Source: Bryobacterales bacterium (GTDB taxonomy: Bacteria; Acidobacteriota; Terriglobia; Bryobacterales; Bryobacteraceae). Taken from it: a DNA stretch of 64,000 nucleotides. The DNA lies in contig JADLDI010000013.1 of assembly GCA_020846745.1 (NCBI GenBank), forward strand, positions 1 through 64,000, in the 5' to 3' direction. Under the pieces are notes generated by a model, which had not been told where the DNA came from, made no database searches, and saw only the letters and a list, made by a program, of their open reading frames with translations. Shown one piece after another: positions 58,319 through 64,000 of this stretch (the stretch's first letter is position 1; each line of letters starts with the position of its first letter). The translations under genes and the position numbers were made by a program.

Positions 58319-59587
58319 CTACTGATCGTATTCCACTCCGTTGTTCCAGATCTTGAACATCTCGTCCGCGCTTGGCGCTTTCACCGGGCGAACCAGCCGG
58401 AAGCCCAGCCATTGCGCGTCCGTGTGATACCAGATCGACTTCGGCAGTTGCGGGTCCTGCATTTTCCACGACGGGTCGGACGCTGCCCGGGCGCCGCACC
58501 TGAGGCGGTCCGCATCATCGGTCCAACCGCCGCCGCGAACCGTGTGGGGATACGGCCTGGTAGACGAAACAAATGGCAGATGACCCTTCGCATATGCGTC
58601 CGGCAGGTACTGGTCGAGCGTCCACTCGGTCACGTTGCCGTGCATGTCGTATAGTCCCCAGGGGTTCGGCTTTTTGGTCCCAACCTTCTGGTACTTGCCG
58701 TTAGAATTATCGACAAACCAGGCATACTCACCGAGCTTTGACGCATCATCGCCGAAGGAATACGCTGTCGTCGATCCCGCCCGGCAGGCGTACTCCCACT
58801 CCGCTTCGGTTGGCAGCCGATAGAAATGACCCGTCTTTGCGCTCAGCCACTGCGCGTACTTATTGGCGGCGTGTTGCGTCATCGAAATGGCGGGATAGCC
58901 GTTAATCCCCATGCCGAAACTCATCTCGACATACGGACGCGTCGGATGCGACACGGCATCCACGGCCGCTTCGCCCGTCTCTTTCGCGAACATGAACAGA
59001 CGGTACTCGTCCCAGGTGACCTCGTACTTACCCATCCAGAACGCATCCACCGCCACCCTGTGTTGCGGAGATTCGTCTTTCTTGTGACCTTCCTCATTCG
59101 CCGGCGTACCCATCGTGAACTCGCCGGCCGGGATCGGCGCCATCTCATAGCTCACGTCCGATCCTGGGATGCCGTTCTTGTAGGCCTTGAACTCCGCGGC
59201 CTGTGTGGCGAGGATCTTCACGCGGATCTTATCGACCAGCGCTCGATCGTCGGCGGTCCTGGCCTTTACGCCCAGCTTCAAGCCGGCCGGCCATTTCGCG
59301 CCCGCAGCGATCCACGCGCGCAACGCCTCAGTCTGCGGCCTCGTGAGCGGCGGACCACCGGGCGGCATGGCGCCCGCCTTACCGGGCGGTATGAGGGTGG
59401 TGGTGTAGAGCTTACTTTGGCCGGGCTGACCCGCCACAACCGATTTCGCGATCCCTTCCGGTGTGTCGACCCGCAACCCGCCGTAGGACCGGGCGGGACC
59501 GTGACACCCCAAGCAGGCCGATTCCAACACCGGCTGCACCTGTGACGCGAAATCGATTGCCGCTAGAAGTAGGACCGCCCCGATCAC
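58319..59587 (-). CDS. Cytochrome c / formylglycine-generating-like fusion
   Basis: A 422-residue exported protein. A signal helix is followed by a planctomycete-type cytochrome c domain, residues 12-95 (ESACLGCHGPARSYGGLRVD, heme CxxCH; AMPPGGPPLT). The second half is a sulfatase-modifying-factor/FGE fold, residues 145-400 (IPAGEFTMGTPANEE, YRLPTEAEWEYACRAG, GLYDMHGNVTEWTLD, RGGGWTDD). The active-site cysteines of true FGE are not evident, so a binding or structural role is likely. The start overlaps the Gfo/Idh/MocA stop by 4 bases. Together they suggest one export-linked sugar-oxidation unit. Confidence 0.85.
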   Translation of the reverse strand: MIGAVLLLAAIDFASQVQPVLESACLGCHGPARSYGGLRVDTPEGIAKSVVAGQPGQSKLYTTTLIPPGKAGAMPPGGPPLTRPQTEALRAWIAAGAKWPAGLKLGVKARTADDRALVDKIRVKILATQAAEFKAYKNGIPGSDVSYEMAPIPAGEFTMGTPANEEGHKKDESPQHRVAVDAFWMGKYEVTWDEYRLFMFAKETGEAAVDAVSHPTRPYVEMSFGMGINGYPAISMTQHAANKYAQWLSAKTGHFYRLPTEAEWEYACRAGSTTAYSFGDDASKLGEYAWFVDNSNGKYQKVGTKKPNPWGLYDMHGNVTEWTLDQYLPDAYAKGHLPFVSSTRPYPHTVRGGGWTDDADRLRCGARAASDPSWKMQDPQLPKSIWYHTDAQWLGFRLVRPVKAPSADEMFKIWNNGVEYDQ

Positions 59588-60837
59588 AGAAACTTCGTGA
59601 TCCCCGGGCGCGCCAGTTCAGGAATCGCCACCGTGCCGTTCCAGTCGAGCTTCTCGGGGAAGAGCCGCTCCTCGGAGTTGAGCGCCTGTTCCCAGGTGAT
59701 CTGCTGGCCGGTATAAGCGGCCATGCGGCCCATGATGGCGAGCATCGAAGAGGTCGCCATCCACTCGCCGTCGTTGATCGGCTTGCCCTGGCGAATGGAC
59801 GCGAACAGCGCATCGTGCTCGGCCTGATACATGTCGTTCTTCTGGCCTTCGAACGTCCACTTGGTTTCGCCGACGATGCGCGGCATGGGTCCGCGGCCGA
59901 TGGTGCAGACGCCCTTCGTACCCATGATGTAGTCGGAGTTTTCGTTGTAGCAGTTCTCGATCTGCCGGCACGCCACGAAGGCCCGCACATTGTTGGGGTA
60001 GAGGTAGTTCACTTCGAAGTGGTCGAAGATGTTCCCGCCATGCGCCGGAATCTGGCGTCCGCCGACCGCGACGCACGAAATCGGCGGTTGATCCTTCATC
60101 GCCCACGCGACTTTATCTACCGAGTGGACGGCCTGCTCCACCAGGCCGTCGCCGCACAGCCACGTGAAGTTGTACCAGTTCTTGATCATCCATTCGACGT
60201 CGCTCATGCCGGACGGACGGTCGGAAGCGGGCGGCATCGGCTTTACCGGACTGGTGTAATAGGTGGCATAGTAGCTGACGATATCGCCGATCGAGCCTTT
60301 TTGAATCTGGTCGAATGTCGCGCGGATGTAGTTGGAGTAACGCCAACAGAACCCGGTGACGAGCGACACATTCTTCTGCTTCGCCAGTTTTGCCGTCTCA
60401 AGGACCGACCGGATGCCGGGCGCGTCCACGGCGACGGGTTTTTCGCAGAACACGTGCTTGCCCGCGTCAATGCAGGCGCGCAGGTGGGTCGGCCGGAACC
60501 CCGGCGGCGTCGCGAGCAGCACGACATCCACACCGGAATCGATCACCTTTTGGAAACCATCCAAGCCCAAGAACTGTTTGTCCGAGGCGACCTTCACCTT
60601 CGGACCCGCCGCTTTTTTCAAGCGCTCCAGGCAGTTGTCGACGCGGTCCTGATAAATGTCGGCGACGGCGTGCAACTCTGCGTAGTCGTCGGCTTTCAGC
60701 GCCTGCGAAGCAGCGCCACTGCCGCGTCCGCCGCAGCCAACGAGGCCAATCTTGATCGGTTTGGCATCAGGCGCTCCGGTGAGCACCGCGGGAAACGCAA
60801 GCGCACCCGCTTTCAGAAAATCCCGGCGATCTGTCAT
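59584..60837 (-). CDS. Tat-exported Gfo/Idh/MocA oxidoreductase
   Basis: A 417-residue dehydrogenase of the glucose-fructose-oxidoreductase type. The twin-arginine signal is TDRRDFLKAGALAFPAVLTG. The Rossmann motif IKIGLVGCGGRGSGAA follows, and CEKPVAVDAPGI holds the conserved EKP lysine. The C-terminal domain has DHFEVNYLYPNNVRAF and FCWRYSNYIRATF. Exported members commonly carry tightly bound NADP and act on sugars in the periplasm. It is transcribed with the cytochrome/FGE fusion (4-base overlap) and probably with the CAP gene upstream (26 bases). Confidence 0.87.
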   Translation of the reverse strand: MTDRRDFLKAGALAFPAVLTGAPDAKPIKIGLVGCGGRGSGAASQALKADDYAELHAVADIYQDRVDNCLERLKKAAGPKVKVASDKQFLGLDGFQKVIDSGVDVVLLATPPGFRPTHLRACIDAGKHVFCEKPVAVDAPGIRSVLETAKLAKQKNVSLVTGFCWRYSNYIRATFDQIQKGSIGDIVSYYATYYTSPVKPMPPASDRPSGMSDVEWMIKNWYNFTWLCGDGLVEQAVHSVDKVAWAMKDQPPISCVAVGGRQIPAHGGNIFDHFEVNYLYPNNVRAFVACRQIENCYNENSDYIMGTKGVCTIGRGPMPRIVGETKWTFEGQKNDMYQAEHDALFASIRQGKPINDGEWMATSSMLAIMGRMAAYTGQQITWEQALNSEERLFPEKLDWNGTVAIPELARPGITKFL

Positions 60838-60863
60838 GTCACCGTCATTTTATCGCTACCGCC

Positions 60864-62897
60864 CTATCGGACCGGCGAGTTTGCGGTAATGGTGTCCGTA
60901 ACACGCGACCATTCGCCGGTGAGAATACGCCGCCACCAGACTCCATTGCCAAGATCCCGTCCGGTCATGTACGATTCGCCGCCGATCGTCAACAGCCGGA
61001 CATCGCGGAAGAGACCGCCGGCATTCACCCAATCCTGCACCATGTTCAGAGTGCCCTCCGCCAGGTCCTTGTAGAATGGCGAACCATAGGGATCGCGCTC
61101 GAGCAGCCGAACGGTTCCGCTTCCCGCCGTCGCGATACTGGGGTCGGAGTTTGTGATGCCGCCTTGGTATTTCCAATCCACCAACCACCCGTTTATATCC
61201 GCCCGGGACACCCAAACTCCGCTCCAGGTATCTTTTGCGGCTATGTAAGCGGTGGAATCGCCCCCGACAACCACCGTGGGAGTTCCCCGGAAAACGCCTC
61301 CGCCTCGTTGCCAGCCGTTATACGTCCCCGTATATGCATTCGACCAGATGCCGCCCCATGGATCGCGGCCAACAACGAATACGCGGCCTTGCGGACCAGC
61401 CGCTACCACCGGATCGGAACCAAATACGCCGCCGAGATACACCCACGCGCCCGACCCGGTACCGACATTGTGGCGCCGTACCCAATACGAACTCCATTGG
61501 TCACGCGCAACAACCGTCACTACATCATCGCTTCCAACGGCAATATCCGGATTTCCGCGAAAGATGCCTCCAAGGCCTGTCCATCCAATCCAGGCTCCAT
61601 TTGAAAACCGGTTCAGCCAAAGCTCGCCGTAGTTGTCGATCACCACCGCCACAATGTCTCCGTTGCTCATTCGAGCCGATGCCGGGGTGTTGATGAACCC
61701 GCCTCCGGTTGCAGCAGCAGTCGACTCTCCATACGAAGTCAGCCGCAACGCCCCATTCGCATCCAGGAACACCGCTTGGGCGGCGCTTGCGACGGGCGGA
61801 GGTGTGGAGCCGCCGGCCACGCTCGGGTCCATCGCGATCGCTTCATATTGGAACGACTGCAACCCCTGTGAAGTCTGCACGTTGTTGACGCTCACCTGGA
61901 ACCGCACATCGTTTCCCGGACCCACGTTCGGGCTCGAGACAACCCATACCAGCGTGTTCTCGCCGTAACCCTGCGCCTGCGTTTCGAGCGTCACCGGCAG
62001 ATTGACACCTTCGCGCTTCACGGTTACCGTCGCTTGGCTGAAATTCGCCTGTGGATAGGAGAACGACCATCGCGGAAAGATGAACTGGTATGGCACGTAC
62101 CCGCGCGGGGGCCACGCGACAAAGGTATCTCTCGTAGTTGGGCGCGCAGCAAAAGTGGTCGGTATCACCCACAGCGCGTTTGTGTATGGATACGTACCGC
62201 TTTGTGCCACATCGCCCGTTCCCATCGCCGTTGTTTGCGGATAGAGGATCCACCGCCGGTGGCCCACCATGTAGTTCGAACCACCGTCATCCCGCATGTA
62301 GCCCGTAATGCAGCCAACATCCGTGTAGCCCGACAGATAGCAAAGATTCGATTTACCCGCGGCGGCGCCGCCAACCGACGTGTAACAGTTCCAGTTCGAT
62401 GGAGGGGTATGGCTTAGGCTCCGGTTCGCGCTCATGATCAGCGCCGCCTGTTGCGCCTGCTGGTTCAAGCTTGCGTCCAGAGTAACCCCCGCAGGCACGC
62501 CCGCCATGCCTCGGAACCAGTTCACTCGCGCGATCACCGCATCTTTATACGCCTGTGCCGTGTCGCCGGGTATGCAATTCGCCTGATTACCCGTCCAGGC
62601 GATCGCTGTATTCGCTGTCGCTTGAATAGCCGTCAGGTACGACTGCCGGACCTGATCCCGGTTTGCTGTGTCATACCAATTGCCGGTAGCGGCCAGGCTG
62701 TAATTCTTTCCAACAGCCGCCGGTATTTGCCCGAACTCCGGCGCGATTGGCGCTTCACCCAGCCAGCGCTCCTGCGCAATCAACACCCCCGTGATCACCG
62801 CCGCACACGCCAGTGCCGTTGAAACAAAGACCGTTTTTCCGCTGAGCATGCCGTTCCTCGCGCGGGGCCTGACGGCCCTGATACCTTTTATCGGCAT
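60864..62897 (-). CDS. CAP-domain protein with C-terminal lectin-like propeller
   Basis: A 677-residue exported protein. Both ATG 62897 and ATG 62849 have good ribosome-binding sites five bases upstream; I use the first. The signal anchor is VFVSTALACAAVITGVLIA. A CAP/SCP domain spans about residues 105-250 (VIARVNWFRGMAGVPAG, SLSHTPPSNWNCYTSVG, VGHRRWILYP). After a linker, residues 370-677 contain about six repeats of 45 residues built like GGxFxGxPxVVxxGxxxxxVxxRDxWxxxW, matching PLL-type seven-bladed lectin propellers. Such repeats often bind glycans. It is probably secreted or surface-bound. Confidence 0.85.
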   Translation of the reverse strand: MPIKGIRAVRPRARNGMLSGKTVFVSTALACAAVITGVLIAQERWLGEAPIAPEFGQIPAAVGKNYSLAATGNWYDTANRDQVRQSYLTAIQATANTAIAWTGNQANCIPGDTAQAYKDAVIARVNWFRGMAGVPAGVTLDASLNQQAQQAALIMSANRSLSHTPPSNWNCYTSVGGAAAGKSNLCYLSGYTDVGCITGYMRDDGGSNYMVGHRRWILYPQTTAMGTGDVAQSGTYPYTNALWVIPTTFAARPTTRDTFVAWPPRGYVPYQFIFPRWSFSYPQANFSQATVTVKREGVNLPVTLETQAQGYGENTLVWVVSSPNVGPGNDVRFQVSVNNVQTSQGLQSFQYEAIAMDPSVAGGSTPPPVASAAQAVFLDANGALRLTSYGESTAAATGGGFINTPASARMSNGDIVAVVIDNYGELWLNRFSNGAWIGWTGLGGIFRGNPDIAVGSDDVVTVVARDQWSSYWVRRHNVGTGSGAWVYLGGVFGSDPVVAAGPQGRVFVVGRDPWGGIWSNAYTGTYNGWQRGGGVFRGTPTVVVGGDSTAYIAAKDTWSGVWVSRADINGWLVDWKYQGGITNSDPSIATAGSGTVRLLERDPYGSPFYKDLAEGTLNMVQDWVNAGGLFRDVRLLTIGGESYMTGRDLGNGVWWRRILTGEWSRVTDTITANSPVR

Positions 62898-62932
62898 GCG
62901 CGCCTCCGTTGTATAGTTTTTGACAAGACAAA

Positions 62933-64000
62933 CTAAATACGCCGCGCGACGATCAGCGTCATGTCGTCTTGCAGTTCAGGCGACCCGGTAAACTGCTGCA
63001 CCGCTTCGATGACGGTCTGAATAATCTTGTCGTGGTCCTGATGCGCCACCTTGCTCACGATTTCAATCAGCCGCTCTTCTCCGAACATCTCTCCGTATTC
63101 GTTCTCCGGCTCTGTAATCCCGTCCGTGTACCCCACCAGCAGGTCGCCGGGCAGCAGCGTCACCTGGCTTTCGTTGTACTTCGCAAACGGAAACGCACCT
63201 ACCACCATCCCGTTCACCTCCAGGGGAATTACCTTTCTGTCGCGGAATAGAAGCGGCGGCAGGTGTCCGGCGTTGGTGTAAGTCAGCTCGCCGGACCGGT
63301 CGTCAAACAGCGCAAAGCAGAATGTGGCGTACTTCTCCGGCGCAGTGTTGGCATGCAGATGCTGATTGATGCGCGATACGAGCTTCGATGGCGCCAACCC
63401 CTCCTGCCGCAATTGCATCCGCAACGAGGCTTGGAGCGAAGCCATCAAGAGGGCGGCCGAAATTCCCTTACCCGCCACGTCGCCCAAGGCGAGCGCCAGC
63501 CTTCCATCGGGCAGCATTTGGTAGTCGTAGTAATCGCCCGAAACGGTCCGCGCCGGATTGCACACCGCCCGCAGTTCCAGGCATTTCAGCTTCGGCAGAG
63601 TGCGTGGAAACAATTGGCCCTGTACCTGGCGCGCAATCTCCAGGTCCGCCTGGATACGCTCGTTTTCTTTCGCGATGCGCAGCAGCCGCTCGACGTTCTC
63701 CGTCATGCGGTTGAACGAAGTCGACAGCTCGGCAATCTGATCGTCGCCCTTGACGGCGATGCGATGCGAGAAGTCGCCTTTCATTACGCGCTGCGTACCT
63801 TCGTACAGGTCGTTCACGGCGCCGGTAATCGTTCGTGTCAGAGAGACTCCGATGTAGATAGAGATCACTTCCACGAACAGGAACACCGCGACGATAAAGT
63901 AGAGCACGATCGGCAGCTTCGACTCGATCTTCTGCGCCAGCACCACGTTCAGCACGGCCGAGAGCCGGGAATGTACACCGAGCGTCGCAATCTCGGTCCG
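62933..64000 (-). CDS. HAMP-SpoIIE phosphatase sensor (partial at the window edge)
   Basis: The frame is open to base 64000, so the N-terminal sensor is cut off. Visible in order are one membrane helix (LPIVLYFIVAVFLFVEVISIYIG), a HAMP linker (LTRTITGAVNDLYEGTQRVMKGDFSHRI), a coiled segment (ENERIQADLEIARQVQGQLFP) and a PP2C-type SpoIIE domain. The last has the metal-binding Asp residues in SGDYYDY, LGDVAGKG and GYTDGITE, and in LQDDMTLIV. The protein dephosphorylates partner proteins, typically anti-anti-sigma factors, in response to an external cue. Partner genes are not in the window. Confidence 0.92.
   Translation of the reverse strand, partial: RTEIATLGVHSRLSAVLNVVLAQKIESKLPIVLYFIVAVFLFVEVISIYIGVSLTRTITGAVNDLYEGTQRVMKGDFSHRIAVKGDDQIAELSTSFNRMTENVERLLRIAKENERIQADLEIARQVQGQLFPRTLPKLKCLELRAVCNPARTVSGDYYDYQMLPDGRLALALGDVAGKGISAALLMASLQASLRMQLRQEGLAPSKLVSRINQHLHANTAPEKYATFCFALFDDRSGELTYTNAGHLPPLLFRDRKVIPLEVNGMVVGAFPFAKYNESQVTLLPGDLLVGYTDGITEPENEYGEMFGEERLIEIVSKVAHQDHDKIIQTVIEAVQQFTGSPELQDDMTLIVARRI

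Overview
The window looks like chromosomal DNA of an acidobacterium of the Solibacteraceae/Bryobacteraceae type. The best single clue is the 1143-residue exported protein at 35320-38751. It ends in the Ig-like C-terminal domain known as the Solibacter uncharacterized C-terminal domain (TIGR03437). Other lineage hints are high GC, a cytochrome-c plus sulfatase-modifying-factor fusion, Tat-exported enolase-superfamily and Gfo/Idh/MocA proteins, and several dispersed GC-rich repeats. No database search was run; family calls come from motifs and remembered family signatures.

Layout. 1-1.8 kb is decayed accessory DNA: the end of an unknown gene, a frameshifted REP-associated transposase remnant, a frameshifted DUF4160 gene and an intact DUF2442 gene. 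1.8-13.15 kb is a complete type I CRISPR-Cas locus. cas6 is convergent with a leftward operon cas3-cas8-like-cas7-cas5; a divergent AT-rich promoter region separates it from rightward cas1-cas2-cas4; a leader and an array of 31 full repeats plus one truncated repeat follow. Cas3 has the helicase first and the HD nuclease last, and the large subunit is not one I can assign. 13.2-21.3 kb holds a decayed copy of the ppdK 3' end, then a leftward tripartite RND efflux operon (outer-membrane factor, adaptor, pump) that ends in a tandem universal stress protein. The true ppdK 3' end lies on the other side, so the efflux block is bounded by direct repeats.

21.8-28.1 kb is the leftward housekeeping operon recO-glyQ-glyS-ppdK. 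A sugar-acid dehydratase of the IlvD/Edd family follows at 28.1 kb. 30.0-34.2 kb is a tightly overlapped leftward cluster for envelope glycosylation: class IV aminotransferase, zinc-ribbon protein, two family 9 glycosyltransferases, a nucleotidyltransferase-like protein lacking its active site, and a membrane methyltransferase. Glycine oxidase, the Solibacter-type protein, a Cys/Met PLP enzyme and cysS follow. 41.5-46.6 kb has a beta-barrel protein, a receiver-like/PPDK-type fusion and glutamate dehydrogenase. 46.8-48.8 kb is rplU-rpmA-obgE with a terminator before obgE, then tRNA-Lys.

48.9-64 kb contains a low-affinity iron permease-like protein, a small strongly translated ORF, a YdjM-like membrane protein, a diacylglycerol kinase whose conserved N-terminus lies upstream of its first ATG, then ligA-dedA-enolase-superfamily-PPC protein. 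It ends with a leftward run: SpoIIE phosphatase (cut by the window edge), CAP/propeller protein, Gfo/Idh/MocA protein, cytochrome/FGE fusion and ApbE. Main novelty candidates are the CRISPR locus (inverted Cas3, unassigned Cas8, repeat-polymorphism blocks), the ppdK-tail-bounded efflux cassette, the receiver/PPDK fusion and the nucleotidyltransferase-like protein without an HxGH motif.
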